From contig JAKLJL010000003.1 of the NCBI GenBank assembly GCA_023151185.1, positions 186,001 to 250,000 of the forward strand: a stretch of 64,000 bases of DNA, written 5' to 3'. The stretch comes from Bacteroidota bacterium. GTDB lineage: Bacteria; Bacteroidota; JABWAT01. The translations under genes were made by a program, and so were the position numbers. Numbering within the stretch: the first letter of the stretch is position 1; every line of letters starts with the position of its first letter. Positions 43,475 through 53,438 of this stretch are shown piece by piece. The notes below the pieces were generated by a model. The model was given only the letters and a program-made list of their open reading frames with translations, did not search any database and was not told the DNA's origin.

Positions 43475-44142
43475 TGTCTGAACCTGCACTTAAAAGTCAG
43501 AATCCGGTTTTGATCGTCGGTGCCGGACGCCATGCCCTTGAAATCTTCAGATATTATGAAGATGCAGGAAGAGGTGCAGAGGTTGCTGGCTTTCTGACCG
43601 AGGGCCGGTATTATACCGGGAAGGAACAACTCCCCCTGCCGGTGGATACGGTTGAAAACTGGCTGGCACTTCCTGCGGATAAAAGATCGGGCGACCGTCT
43701 CCTTGTTGCCATTGGCTCTTCTGAACGGAGGCATCTGATTGCGGTGCTGGAAGCGGCCGGTGCCCGGTTTGATACCCTGATTCACCCAACTGCCTATGTC
43801 GGGCGTGAAGTGATGATCGAAACCGGGGTCCAGATTGGCCCCGGATGCATTCTGACTACCGAAATCCGGGTTGGTGCCCATTCCATCCTGAACATCGGCT
43901 GTTCCCTGAGTCATGATGTAACACTTGGCCGGATGTGCACACTTTCCCCCGGTGTCCGGCTGGCCGGGAAGGTCACAGCCGGGCCGGGTGTTTTCTTTGG
44001 GATCGGTGCAGTCGTCATTGATAAAATAACAATCGGGGAAGGCAGTATTATTGCTGCAGGTGCCTGTGTGACCCGTGACATCCCGCCTGGCGTTATGGCG
44101 GCAGGGGTTCCGGCTACAATCCGGAAACAGGTGACTTCATGA
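43474..44142 (+). CDS. PglD/NeuD-family sugar N-acetyltransferase
   Basis: A 222-residue protein with an N-terminal Rossmann-like nucleotide-sugar domain (VLIVGAGRHALEIFRYY) and a left-handed beta-helix (from about 100: HPTAYVGREVMIE...GAGVFFGIGAVVIDK). The catalytic histidine is expected in SLSHDVTLG. The ATG at 43474 lies within TGATG; a GTG at 43471 is possible. It acetylates the amino group introduced by the aminotransferase just upstream. Confidence 0.88.
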   Translation: MSEPALKSQNPVLIVGAGRHALEIFRYYEDAGRGAEVAGFLTEGRYYTGKEQLPLPVDTVENWLALPADKRSGDRLLVAIGSSERRHLIAVLEAAGARFDTLIHPTAYVGREVMIETGVQIGPGCILTTEIRVGAHSILNIGCSLSHDVTLGRMCTLSPGVRLAGKVTAGPGVFFGIGAVVIDKITIGEGSIIAAGACVTRDIPPGVMAAGVPATIRKQVTS

Positions 44143-45095
44143 AGCTTCCGCTGATTTCGGTTGTGGTTACCGTTTACAATTTTGAGTCCTGGATCCGGCA
44201 GGCTGTTCAGAGCATTCTGGATCAGAAAGGTCCATTTGATCTGGAAATTGTGGTAATTGACGATGCCTCAACCGATGGATCGGTAGAAGTTCTTAACTCC
44301 TTTACGGATCCCAGAGTGAAGCTCATCCGCCACCCCGAAAACAAAGGCCCGAATTTTTCGGTCAATGAAGGATTTTCGCTTGTCAAAGGTGAATTTATTG
44401 CCCGTCTTGATGGGGATGATGCCTATGAACCGGATTTTTTTGCAAAAGCACTGCTGGCTTTTCAGGCAGAACCCGGTGCCGGGTTCCTTTACGGTGATTT
44501 TAAAACGATGGACTCAACCGGGCGGGTAACCAATCCGCATGCCAGGCCGGCACGGCCGCCGGGTCCCGGAATCCGGAATGAATTCAGGTACATTCTTGAA
44601 AATTATTACATCAATGCTCCGACGTTGATCGGCCGGCGTGAGGCCTGGGAAAAGGCACTTCCTGTTCCACCTGAATTTTCTTTCCTCGATTGGTATATGT
44701 CCCTGTCAATGAGCCTTGGGTTTTCTGCCATTTACCTGCCTGAGGTTTTGGCCTCATATCGGATCCACAATGCCGGAATGCACCGGACCATGATCCGTGA
44801 CCGCCGGGGGGAACAGATCACCCGGATGGTTCTGAACCGGTTTATTCCGGCCGGACTCCAGAATGGTCTGATTACCCATTCTGACCGGTCGGTTATTTTA
44901 TCCGCCAACTACCGGACTCTGGCCCTGAAATATTTTGGATCCGGAATGATGAAAGAGGCTGCCGTCTGCTTTCGGGATGCTGTATCCGCCAGGCCATCCC
45001 TTCTGCTGTCACCCGGATTTCTGAAGTACTTTGCCGGAAGTCACTTTCCGGGAATTTACCGGCTTTTAAAGCGGGCAGGAGGACGTCAGGCATGA
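44139..45095 (+). CDS. Glycosyltransferase family 2
   Basis: A 318-residue GT-A enzyme: VVVTVYNFESWIRQAVQSIL, VIDDASTDGSVE, ARLDGDDAYEPDF (DxD), and SFLDWYMSLS. Typical for adding a sugar to an undecaprenyl-linked unit. ATGA overlap on both sides. Confidence 0.88.
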   Translation: MKLPLISVVVTVYNFESWIRQAVQSILDQKGPFDLEIVVIDDASTDGSVEVLNSFTDPRVKLIRHPENKGPNFSVNEGFSLVKGEFIARLDGDDAYEPDFFAKALLAFQAEPGAGFLYGDFKTMDSTGRVTNPHARPARPPGPGIRNEFRYILENYYINAPTLIGRREAWEKALPVPPEFSFLDWYMSLSMSLGFSAIYLPEVLASYRIHNAGMHRTMIRDRRGEQITRMVLNRFIPAGLQNGLITHSDRSVILSANYRTLALKYFGSGMMKEAAVCFRDAVSARPSLLLSPGFLKYFAGSHFPGIYRLLKRAGGRQA

Positions 45096-46411
45096 TTCTG
45101 CTCGGGAATTACAATTTTTATCCGTTTCACGCCGGCGGTTCTGAAGTGTACGTTGCCGGACTGGCCCGGTATCTTCAGGACCAGGGAGAAAAGGTCCGGA
45201 TTGTAGCTGCCATTCCGGCGGATACCTACCCGCCTGTTTTTACCGGTACTCAGATCCGGGTCGCCTTTTACACTCACGAAAACCTGATGGTTGCCGGTGT
45301 CTGGCTTAAGGCAGAATCCACCCGCCAGATTTATGCCAAGTACGATCCTGTCCATGTTGCCGATTGGATTAACTTTTTCCGGCAGTTTCCAGACTGGCTT
45401 CCTGCTGTTTTCCATCTGCATGGCTATACCGGGACGGTGAATACTGCGATTTCAGAGGCGGTCAGGAGTCTGGCTCCGCAGGTTCCTTTTCTGTTCAGTT
45501 ACCACACCCCGGTATCCTGCCCGAAGGGGACCCTGTACCGGATGAACCGGGAAACCTGCACCCTTGTACCGGATGTACAGCCCTGTACAGCCTGTTTGCT
45601 GAACCACTATGCCGGAATCCCCGAATGGCTTGCCCCGCCGGTTTCCCTGCTGCTGCCCCCGGTTTCTGCAGGAATTTTGCCAGCCCGGTTGAAGATGAAA
45701 AGTCTGGTCAGCGATGAACTGGATTCCTTCCGGAAGTTAACTGACCAGGTTGATCACTGGTATGTTTTTTCAGACTATATCCTGGACCGGGTCAGAGCCG
45801 GAAAAGTTCCACCGGAAAAAATCACCCGGATCCGGCATGGTATTTCACCTTTTTTTACCGGCGGAAGCCCGGATCGGCCGGGGCCAGAACTTCCTGTAAC
45901 TTTTATTTTTATGGGCCGGCTTGAAAAAATAAAAGGAATCCTGACTCTCATTAACGCCTGGCAAATGCTGCCGGAATCTGATGAACGAAAGCTGATCCTG
46001 ATCGGCATGCTCAAACCGGAAACTCCAGCCGAAATTAAACTGGCTATTGAGGGCCTGGCCCGGCGGAAGGATGTAGAAATCAGATCCGGGGTTTCACGGG
46101 AAAAAATTCCGGCTGTACTGGACTCGGGTCATTGTATGATCATCCCGTCTGAATGGGTCGAGATCGGACCTTTGGTTTTTCATGAGGCGATTGCCCGTGG
46201 CTTAAATGTTCTGGCTTCAGACATCGGCGGTACCCGGGAACTGGCCTCGGTTTACGGGGCAGGATGCCGGACCTTTAAAACGGGTGATGCCGGTGACCTC
46301 AGGCAGAAAATTCAGGACTTTTCCTGGCAACCGGTTCACAAACCGGTTCAGACTGAAACAGAACATTACCAGCAGGTTTACAGCCGGTATCCTGGCAGGA
46401 GGACCCCATGA
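45092..46411 (+). CDS. Glycosyltransferase family 4
   Basis: A 439-residue GT-B enzyme. The acceptor domain begins LLGNYNFYPFHAGGSEVYVAGLARYL; the donor domain has FIFMGRLEKIKGIL and EIGPLVFHEAIARGLNVLASD, the E-x7-E equivalent. Cysteines around MNRETCTLVPDVQPCTACLLNHY (C-x8-C-x2-C) resemble a zinc-finger-like loop seen in some GT4 proteins. ATGA coupled. Confidence 0.85.
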   Translation: MILLGNYNFYPFHAGGSEVYVAGLARYLQDQGEKVRIVAAIPADTYPPVFTGTQIRVAFYTHENLMVAGVWLKAESTRQIYAKYDPVHVADWINFFRQFPDWLPAVFHLHGYTGTVNTAISEAVRSLAPQVPFLFSYHTPVSCPKGTLYRMNRETCTLVPDVQPCTACLLNHYAGIPEWLAPPVSLLLPPVSAGILPARLKMKSLVSDELDSFRKLTDQVDHWYVFSDYILDRVRAGKVPPEKITRIRHGISPFFTGGSPDRPGPELPVTFIFMGRLEKIKGILTLINAWQMLPESDERKLILIGMLKPETPAEIKLAIEGLARRKDVEIRSGVSREKIPAVLDSGHCMIIPSEWVEIGPLVFHEAIARGLNVLASDIGGTRELASVYGAGCRTFKTGDAGDLRQKIQDFSWQPVHKPVQTETEHYQQVYSRYPGRRTP

Positions 46412-47589
46412 AATCCGGAAAAACACCGCAGATTGTCTTTCTTCTCAGCCATCCGATCCAGTATTTCAGTCCCATGCTGGCTGATCTGGCCGGTACGTGG
46501 GGTGACCGTTTCGAAGTCTGGTATTGCTCGGATGCCGGTCTTAAGGCCCATCACGATTCGGAATTCGGGGTAACCTATCAGTGGGACATTCCGCTGCTCG
46601 AAGGATATGCCAGCCGGTTTTTCCCGAACCGGAGTCCGAAACCGTCTGTATCCGCTTTTTCGGGATTATTCAACCCGGGTCTGATCGCCGAAATCTTCCG
46701 CAGAAAACCGGAGATCCTGATTCTTCACGGGTGGGGATATCCGACCCATATTCTGGCCATTCTGGCAGCCCGCCTTACCGGAACCCGGGTCTGGCTTCGT
46801 GCCGAGACGCCGGCAAACCAGGAAAACATGAAAACCGGTTTCCGCCAAAACCTGAAGAAATTTCTCCTCAGACAGTTTATTTTCCGTCAGGCTGACCGCT
46901 TCCTGTTTATCGGCAGCCGGAACCGGCTTTTCTTTGAACAGTTCGGGGCAAGACCTGAACAGCTTATTTTTACCCCGTATGCAGTTGATCACCGGAATTT
47001 TCATCCTGGAACTGAAGAAGTCAAAGCCGCATGGAAATCGGCACAGAATATCCCTGAAAACCACGTGACGGTGCTGTTCTGCGGAAAGCTGATTCACAAA
47101 AAACGGCCGGACCTGCTGCTGGAGGCCAGCAGACTTCTTTCTGACCTGCCGCATACACTTGTTATTGCCGGTGACGGCGAGATGAAACCAGCCCTGACTG
47201 AATTTGCAGAAGCCCACAGTCTCTCTGTCCGGTTTTTAGGCTTTCAGAATCAAACTCAGATTCCGGCGGTTTATGCGGGATGTGATCTTTTTGTTCTGCC
47301 GTCGACACTGGGTGAAACCTGGGGTCTGGTCGTGAATGAAGCCATGGCCTCCGGGCTGCCGGTGATTACCTCTGATACGACCGGCTGCTCGGCTGATCTG
47401 GTCGAAAAGGGTGTAAATGGTGACGTTTTCCCGGATGGAAATGCCCAGGCACTTGCTGCCTGCCTCCGACCGTTCCTGTTGGATCCTGAACTCAGACGGT
47501 CTGCCGGCCGGGCGTCTCTGGACCGGATTTCCGGTTATACGATCGGGGTGATCACCCAAAATCTGACAGGAGCCGAAGCCGGAAAATGA
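46408..47589 (+). CDS. Glycosyltransferase family 4
   Basis: A 393-residue GT-B enzyme. Acceptor domain opens SHPIQYFSPMLADLA, common in this family. Donor domain: FCGKLIHKKRPDLLLEA, VIAGDGEMKP and LGETWGLVVNEAMASGLPVITSD with the E-x7-E motif. Coupled to both neighbours by ATGA. Confidence 0.9.
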   Translation: MKSGKTPQIVFLLSHPIQYFSPMLADLAGTWGDRFEVWYCSDAGLKAHHDSEFGVTYQWDIPLLEGYASRFFPNRSPKPSVSAFSGLFNPGLIAEIFRRKPEILILHGWGYPTHILAILAARLTGTRVWLRAETPANQENMKTGFRQNLKKFLLRQFIFRQADRFLFIGSRNRLFFEQFGARPEQLIFTPYAVDHRNFHPGTEEVKAAWKSAQNIPENHVTVLFCGKLIHKKRPDLLLEASRLLSDLPHTLVIAGDGEMKPALTEFAEAHSLSVRFLGFQNQTQIPAVYAGCDLFVLPSTLGETWGLVVNEAMASGLPVITSDTTGCSADLVEKGVNGDVFPDGNAQALAACLRPFLLDPELRRSAGRASLDRISGYTIGVITQNLTGAEAGK

Positions 47590-48623
47590 ACATCATCTAC
47601 GTTGGCCACCTTCAGGAAAAAAGCAATTCGTTTGCCCGGTTTAAAACTCTCGGCATGATGGGCCATTCCGTTTTTCCGGTGGATATTGATTCCTGGTTAT
47701 TTACCGGTCATCCGGTTTGGGACCGTACTCACCATTTTCTGAATTTCGGTCCCGGTATTTACCGGCTGGGGAAGGAAGTTCTCCGGCTGAACCGGCAGGT
47801 TCAGGCAGATCTGATCTGGATGGATAACAAACCTTTCATTCCCGCCGGGTGTATGCGCCGGATCAGGCAGGAATCCAATACCAGACTCATTGCCGTGATT
47901 ACCGACGATGCGTTCGGCAAAGCAAAAGACGGATGGCAGATTTTAAAGAAAACAATGCCGCTGTACGACTTCCATTTCGTTCAGCGGACAGTAAATATTG
48001 CGGAATATCAGGCCCTCGGGGCCCGTCAGGTTCTGGAATGTGACCGGTCCTTTGACCCGACCCGGCACTTTCCGGTGGTGTTGTCTGACGGGGATCAAAA
48101 CAAATACGGCTCTGAAGTTGGATTTATCGGAACCTATGCGCCTCATCGGGCCAGAGTGCTTGCCGGCCTGATCCGGAAAGGAATTCCGGTTTCAGTCTGG
48201 GGAAATGACTGGTCCGGTAAACCGGAATGGCAGATCATTGAACCAGCTTACCGCGGTGCGGCAGTTTATGGCGAAGCGTACCGGAAAGTTCTTTCGGGGA
48301 TGAAAATTGCCCTTCACTTTCTCCGGAAGGAAAACCGGGATGATCAGGACAGCCGGACCTTTGAAATTCCGGCTTGCGGTGCGTTTATGCTGGCAGAACG
48401 GACACCCAAACATCAGCGGTATTTCGCCGAAAGGAAAGAAGCAGAGTTTTTCGGTTCTGAAGAAGAACTGGAACAGAAAATCAGGTATTATCTGGATCAT
48501 CCTGAAAAACGGCAGGAAATTGCTGCTGCCGGAAGGAAAAGAATGGAAGCAGGCGACTGTTCGCATGAAGGCCGGCTGAACCAGATTCTCTCTGTAGTAA
48601 CTTTATTCGAAAAGACAAGGTGA
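47586..48623 (+). CDS. CgeB-like glycosyltransferase
   Basis: A 345-residue protein of the CgeB/spore maturation-type GT-B group. GFIGTYAPHRARVLAGLI and SRTFEIPACGAFMLAERTPKH.R are family features, with a short helix-rich end. Gap of four bases to the next gene, which has a very different base composition. Confidence 0.8.
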   Translation: MNIIYVGHLQEKSNSFARFKTLGMMGHSVFPVDIDSWLFTGHPVWDRTHHFLNFGPGIYRLGKEVLRLNRQVQADLIWMDNKPFIPAGCMRRIRQESNTRLIAVITDDAFGKAKDGWQILKKTMPLYDFHFVQRTVNIAEYQALGARQVLECDRSFDPTRHFPVVLSDGDQNKYGSEVGFIGTYAPHRARVLAGLIRKGIPVSVWGNDWSGKPEWQIIEPAYRGAAVYGEAYRKVLSGMKIALHFLRKENRDDQDSRTFEIPACGAFMLAERTPKHQRYFAERKEAEFFGSEEELEQKIRYYLDHPEKRQEIAAAGRKRMEAGDCSHEGRLNQILSVVTLFEKTR

Positions 48624-48627
48624 CGTT

Positions 48628-49776
48628 ATGAAAGTAAGTATATCAGTCGGCGGGCGGTTTCATGCCTTTGATCTTGCAGGGTTTCTAGAAAAAAACGGTT
48701 ACTTAAATGAGTTGATCACCTCATATCCGGCCTTTACAGCCAAACCTTTTGGAGTACCTGAGAAAAAAGTAAAATCAATACTAGTAAAGGAATTAGTTGA
48801 GAGGTTTTTTAGGCAGATTTTGAAGCTGGAATTTCCAAAACCAGTTTCAGCCAATCTATATGATTGGCTTGCCTCCTTCAGATTTAGCAAAGGATCAGAT
48901 ATTTATATAATCTGGTCAAGTTATGCTCTTATTTCAATAAAAAGAATACGGAAAAAAAATAAAAATGCAACTATTGTTCTGGAACGGGGAAGTGCCCATA
49001 TTGCAGTTCAGAATAAATTGCTGGTCTCGGTTGGCGTGAAAAGACCAGTCTGGCAGTCAATCATTCAAAAAGAAGAAAAGGAATATCAGAAGGCAGATTT
49101 TATTTCACTTCCCAGCCAGTTCTCTATGCAGACATTTCTCGACTGCGGAATTGATCCAAAAAAATTGAATGTGAATCCTTATGGCGTGGATCTGTCTGGC
49201 TTTTTGCCAAACAGAAAAAAAGAACCTGTTTTCTGTATTGGGTATGTTGGAGTCATGTCTTCACAAAAAAATGTTAAGGGGTTAATTGAAGCCTGTGAAC
49301 AACTTATTGACAAGGGGTACTCATTAAAATTACTGCTTGTCGGCGGGCTTGAGATTGGTGGAGTGACTAAGGAATTCCTGACCTCTTTCGGCTGGGTTGA
49401 CTACGTGGGGAAGGTTCCCCAGAGTGAATTACAGACATATTACTGCAAAATGGACCTCTTTGTATTAAACTCAGTTCAGGACGGATTCGGTATGGTTATT
49501 TTACAGGCACTGGCATGTGGTGTACCCGTTATTGCAACTGAAAATACTGGGGCTCCTGATGTAGTCAGAGATGGCATTAACGGATATATTATTCCCGTCA
49601 ACGCAACTGTATGTCTCTCCGATAAAATTCGGTTTTTAATTGAAAACCCAAATCTTCTGCCAGAGCTGAGTCATAATGCAAGAAAGTCTGTTGAATCCGG
49701 ATTTTCTTGGGACGACTATGGTAACCGGTATATAAACTTTCTCCTTTCTTTAAAAACTCAAACCCAGTTGCAATGA
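48628..49776 (+). CDS. Glycosyltransferase family 4, AT-rich, probably acquired
   Basis: A 382-residue GT-B enzyme: ISVGGRFHAFDLAGFLEKNGYL at the start, GYVGVMSSQKNVKGLIEAC, DGFGMVILQALACGVPVIATENTGAPDVV (donor motif). Gene has clearly lower GC and few CCGG words compared with both neighbours, suggesting replacement by recombination. It is joined to the next gene by ATGA. Confidence 0.88.
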   Translation: MKVSISVGGRFHAFDLAGFLEKNGYLNELITSYPAFTAKPFGVPEKKVKSILVKELVERFFRQILKLEFPKPVSANLYDWLASFRFSKGSDIYIIWSSYALISIKRIRKKNKNATIVLERGSAHIAVQNKLLVSVGVKRPVWQSIIQKEEKEYQKADFISLPSQFSMQTFLDCGIDPKKLNVNPYGVDLSGFLPNRKKEPVFCIGYVGVMSSQKNVKGLIEACEQLIDKGYSLKLLLVGGLEIGGVTKEFLTSFGWVDYVGKVPQSELQTYYCKMDLFVLNSVQDGFGMVILQALACGVPVIATENTGAPDVVRDGINGYIIPVNATVCLSDKIRFLIENPNLLPELSHNARKSVESGFSWDDYGNRYINFLLSLKTQTQLQ

Positions 49777-50972
49777 AAATATTGACAGCAATTTACAGTC
49801 ATCCCGAGTTTTATCCACCCCTGCTGAATGCGGTTGATGAACTTGCAGGTGAAGCGGATGAGGTGATTGTTTTATGCCGCAACGTCAGGGAAACAGAGTA
49901 CAAGTACCCGCCCAATGTCCGGGTTAAGGCTCTGGGGCAGTTTGTTCCGATCAGGCAGGTGGAAAAGTCGGCTCTGTATTTAAAAATCTTCTGGTTTCTG
50001 CGGTTTTTCGGTTCAGCAGTGATCCTGGGATTCAAAAACAATTCCGCCGGAACTGTCTATATCGGCAACGATGTCATGGGTGCAGCCATCGGCATTACTC
50101 TGAAGCGCCTCGGGTTCAAAGGAAAGGTTGTTTATTATTGCCATGACCTGCTCGACATCTCGGTTCAGAGCTGGTATTCAGTCATGCGTCTTGCGAAAAA
50201 AATTGAATTGAGTCAAAACGGTGAAATCGACCTTCTCGCAATTCCGAATCTGGAACGGGCCAGAATCCTGAATCAGAGTTTTAAAAAACCCGCTGAGTTT
50301 TGTGTGGTTCCCAATTATCCGTCAAAAACCCAGTACTCCGGGTATTCGCAGACAGACCTCAACCGGATAAAAATGACCCATTTGGGAACCCGGATTAAAG
50401 AAGGCGACCGGCTGGTTGTGCGGTCTGGCGGCCTGATTCTGATCGGGGAAACCCTGGAAGCAGCGGCACTGCTCCCCGAAACCATCAAATTCCTGGTTCT
50501 GACCAATCTGATCTCACCTGAAATCAGACAAAAACTGGACACCAAACTGGATGAACTTAACCTGAAAGACCGATTTTTCTTTTTTGAAAATTTGAATAAT
50601 GACCAGTTCTACCAGCTCACTGCTGCCTGCGATGCGGGTTTGGCTCTGTATGACAATAAAAACATCAACAACCGGAATATGGCAACTGCAGGGAATAAAT
50701 TGTACCTCTATGTTAAATATGGTCTTCCGGTTGTCTCAAGCAACCAGCCGGATTTTGTAGAAATTCTGTCCCGCCATCCGGTTGGACTTGCAGTTAATCC
50801 GGATAGTCCTGCTGAAATTGCCAATGGGATTTCGGCCGTTCTTTCTGAAAGCAGTTACCGGAATGCTGCCCGGAAAATGTTTGAAAAGGAATGGAATTTT
50901 ACAACCGGTTTTTCGGAAGCAAGAGCCCGGATTCTTGCACTGGGAAATTCTGCCGAAACTGAAAAAGGATAA
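49773..50972 (+). CDS. Glycosyltransferase (GT-B-like)
   Basis: A 399-residue protein with GT-B features: KGKVVYYCHDLLDISVQS (middle), NLERARILNQSF, and LALYDNKNINNRNMATAGNKLYLYVKYGLPVVSSNQPDF near the C-terminus replacing the usual E-x7-E. Family is probably GT4 but the acid residue pattern is unusual, so activity is less certain. Native composition. Confidence 0.75.
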   Translation: MKILTAIYSHPEFYPPLLNAVDELAGEADEVIVLCRNVRETEYKYPPNVRVKALGQFVPIRQVEKSALYLKIFWFLRFFGSAVILGFKNNSAGTVYIGNDVMGAAIGITLKRLGFKGKVVYYCHDLLDISVQSWYSVMRLAKKIELSQNGEIDLLAIPNLERARILNQSFKKPAEFCVVPNYPSKTQYSGYSQTDLNRIKMTHLGTRIKEGDRLVVRSGGLILIGETLEAAALLPETIKFLVLTNLISPEIRQKLDTKLDELNLKDRFFFFENLNNDQFYQLTAACDAGLALYDNKNINNRNMATAGNKLYLYVKYGLPVVSSNQPDFVEILSRHPVGLAVNPDSPAEIANGISAVLSESSYRNAARKMFEKEWNFTTGFSEARARILALGNSAETEKG

Positions 50973-50976
50973 CTCC

Positions 50977-52392
50977 ATGCTGGAACGGTTTTTCCTCCAT
51001 GCGTATAAGTTCCCACTGCTTTTAATCCCGTATCTGCTGACTTTTGGGGTTTCTGAACCGGTTTGGGTCTTTTTTACCTCCTGGTTCAGTTCGGTTCTGA
51101 TTTTGATTCTGAGTATTTCAGGGCTGATTGTGCCTCATCCCCCCGATCGGCATTGGACCCAGCAGATCTTCCGCCCGGTCTTTCTGACTCAGGCCCTTTT
51201 TATCGGGTTTACCTGCATCTCGCCGCTTTTCTATTTTGCAGATAAGCTGGGATTCGTTTTTTTTGACTGGAATCCCGAAAATGTTTCAAGTGCAGAAGGC
51301 CTGTTTTATCTGGCTGAATGCCAGAGGTTGTATTTACTTGGGCAAATCGGATATACCATCGGGCTGCTCAGCTTTTCAGATTACTCGGCAAAACCAGTCT
51401 GGAAGCTCCAGATCAGAAATCAAACCGTCGTCCTGCTGAATCTTGGGCTCATGCTGATGGTGGTCTCTACCGGCCTTGCGTTTGTTCCGGGTCTTGAACA
51501 GCTTGCCAAAAAATTCCTGGTTCTGGGTTATGTTTCCGTCATCTTTTGTCTTGGCGTAGCCATTAATGAACATAACCGGCGGATGGTCTGGTTTTCAAGC
51601 CTGATTGTCATTTTTGCACTTGGGTATTCTCTCTTAACCGGAAGTAAGGAAGATTCGATTATTGTAATGGTAATCCTGGGGCTGATTCTGTTCCCCGTTT
51701 TCAGGTTAAAGATTGTTATACCGGGATTGATTGTGATCTATCTCTGGTTTGCCATTATGCCGGTTTTTTCGGTTGTTTACCGGAATTATGGCTGGTTTGG
51801 CGGATATGGTAAAATTGATGCTGCCCTGATGACCATAGAGGATATTTCGGCAATGCCAAAAAGCGATTACCAGGCCAAGAACTGGGCATTTTTCACCAAG
51901 CGGTTTTCTGAAGTTTCCATGTTTGAAGTTTTTCGCAGAAACACACCTGAATTTGTAGATTTTTATGGTTTTGAAATCATTAATAACTCGATTCTGGCGT
52001 TGATCCCCAGATTTGTCTGGCCGGATAAGCCCATTGCTGAAATGGTTGCAATGGAACGGGTGTGGGAAGCCGGAATTGTTGAACGGGATACTGCCGTGAG
52101 TGCCAAAACCCACTACTTTGTGGATTCCTATCTGTCATTCGGTGCGACAGGTGTTTTTTTCTTTTTATTGCTTCTGGGAAGCTTAACTGCCTATGCCAGT
52201 GTTTTTACCGAACGCCTGTTCGGTGGGTATTACTGGGGGTCGGCAATCATGTTTACCGGCCTTTTCAGAATTCTCTGGACCGGAACCTCATTCGAATTTG
52301 TATTCAATGCCATTCTCTATTCCTTTCTCCTGGCTTACGGATTTCACTTCGCAGGCAGAATGGTTGGGTATATCGTCAGGGAAGATACATGA
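50977..52392 (+). CDS. O-antigen polymerase/ligase-like membrane protein (Wzy- or WaaL-type)
   Basis: The ATG at 50977 gives 471 residues with about ten membrane spans and a large periplasmic loop near residues 265-365 (MPVFSVVYRNYGWFGGYGKID...RFVWPDKP). This layout fits Wzy polymerases and O-antigen ligases. With an ABC exporter in the same locus and no Wzx flippase, a ligase role is as plausible as polymerisation. A longer frame from 50782 overlaps the upstream gene and is rejected. Confidence 0.7.
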   Translation: MLERFFLHAYKFPLLLIPYLLTFGVSEPVWVFFTSWFSSVLILILSISGLIVPHPPDRHWTQQIFRPVFLTQALFIGFTCISPLFYFADKLGFVFFDWNPENVSSAEGLFYLAECQRLYLLGQIGYTIGLLSFSDYSAKPVWKLQIRNQTVVLLNLGLMLMVVSTGLAFVPGLEQLAKKFLVLGYVSVIFCLGVAINEHNRRMVWFSSLIVIFALGYSLLTGSKEDSIIVMVILGLILFPVFRLKIVIPGLIVIYLWFAIMPVFSVVYRNYGWFGGYGKIDAALMTIEDISAMPKSDYQAKNWAFFTKRFSEVSMFEVFRRNTPEFVDFYGFEIINNSILALIPRFVWPDKPIAEMVAMERVWEAGIVERDTAVSAKTHYFVDSYLSFGATGVFFFLLLLGSLTAYASVFTERLFGGYYWGSAIMFTGLFRILWTGTSFEFVFNAILYSFLLAYGFHFAGRMVGYIVREDT

Positions 52393-53438
52393 GGATTTTG
52401 TTTCTTGGCGGAAGTTTTAACGGGGAACAGGGCGGTGTTGAACGGTATAACCGGTCACTCCTGCATCAGCTCAGGTCGTTAAACCACGACGTCAAAGCCC
52501 TGTCGGTAAATGACAGTTCCACCCGGGATGTTTCCGGATTTAACCGGAATTTTAAAAAACTGATTCTGGCCTATCTGGTCAATCTCCCCTTCTGCGATGC
52601 GGTGATTCTGGGCCACAGGAATTTCCTTCCGCTGATATGGCCGGCAGTTTTTCTTTTTAAAAAGCGCATTTTAACTGCCCACGGTATCGAGGTTTGGGGT
52701 TCTCAACCTCGTTTTATCCGGTTGTCATACCGGTTTCTCCATCAGGTCTGGCCGGTAAGTTCTTTTACTTTAACCAAACTCGGCGAAAATTTCGGTCATA
52801 GGGTTCAGCCGGTGCTGATCCCGAATACACTGCCTGGTCACTTTTCGGTTGCTTCAGAAGAGTCGGTCCGGGAAAAACAAAGTAACCCGGGTTCGGTTCG
52901 GTTTCTGTCCGTTACCCGGTTATCAAAGTCAGAAAATTATAAAAATGTTGACCTCTGTCTCGATGCGCTTTTTTCCTGGGAACCCCCGTCAGGGCTTTCC
53001 TGGCAGTATGATCTGGTGATTCATGGCGATGATGCGGCCAGAATAGAGAAAATGGCAGAGAAGAACAGGAACATCCGGATTCACTCTCAGGTAACGGATG
53101 ATCATCTGAAAACTATTTACAAACAATCAACCCATTTCTTACTTCCGTCAACCGGCGAAGGTTTTGGTATTGTTTACCTTGAAGCAATGGCAAACGGACT
53201 TATCTGTCTGGGGGCAAATGCTGGCGGTGTGCCCGATGTCATTCAGGATCAGGAAAACGGATTTCTTTGCCAAAGTCCTGTGACTGCAGCCGAAATCAGA
53301 CAGGCGCTTACGGCGATGGTTCTCCCTGCTGAAAGGCTCAGGATCTCTCTTGCCGGGTGGAAGTCGGTCAGCCGGTTTACAGGAGAAGCTGTTACCGGAA
53401 AAGTAAACCAGGCCTTGAATTTACTGGAGAAAAAATAA
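52389..53438 (+). CDS. Glycosyltransferase family 4
   Basis: A 349-residue GT-B enzyme: FLGGSFNGEQGGVERYNRSLLHQL (N-terminal GGVE), LSVTRLSKSENYKNVDLCLDAL, PSTGEGFGIVYLEAMANGL (E-x7-E) and GGVPDVIQDQENGFLC. Overlaps the previous gene by ATGA and its TAA directly abuts asnB. Confidence 0.9.
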   Translation: MRILFLGGSFNGEQGGVERYNRSLLHQLRSLNHDVKALSVNDSSTRDVSGFNRNFKKLILAYLVNLPFCDAVILGHRNFLPLIWPAVFLFKKRILTAHGIEVWGSQPRFIRLSYRFLHQVWPVSSFTLTKLGENFGHRVQPVLIPNTLPGHFSVASEESVREKQSNPGSVRFLSVTRLSKSENYKNVDLCLDALFSWEPPSGLSWQYDLVIHGDDAARIEKMAEKNRNIRIHSQVTDDHLKTIYKQSTHFLLPSTGEGFGIVYLEAMANGLICLGANAGGVPDVIQDQENGFLCQSPVTAAEIRQALTAMVLPAERLRISLAGWKSVSRFTGEAVTGKVNQALNLLEKK

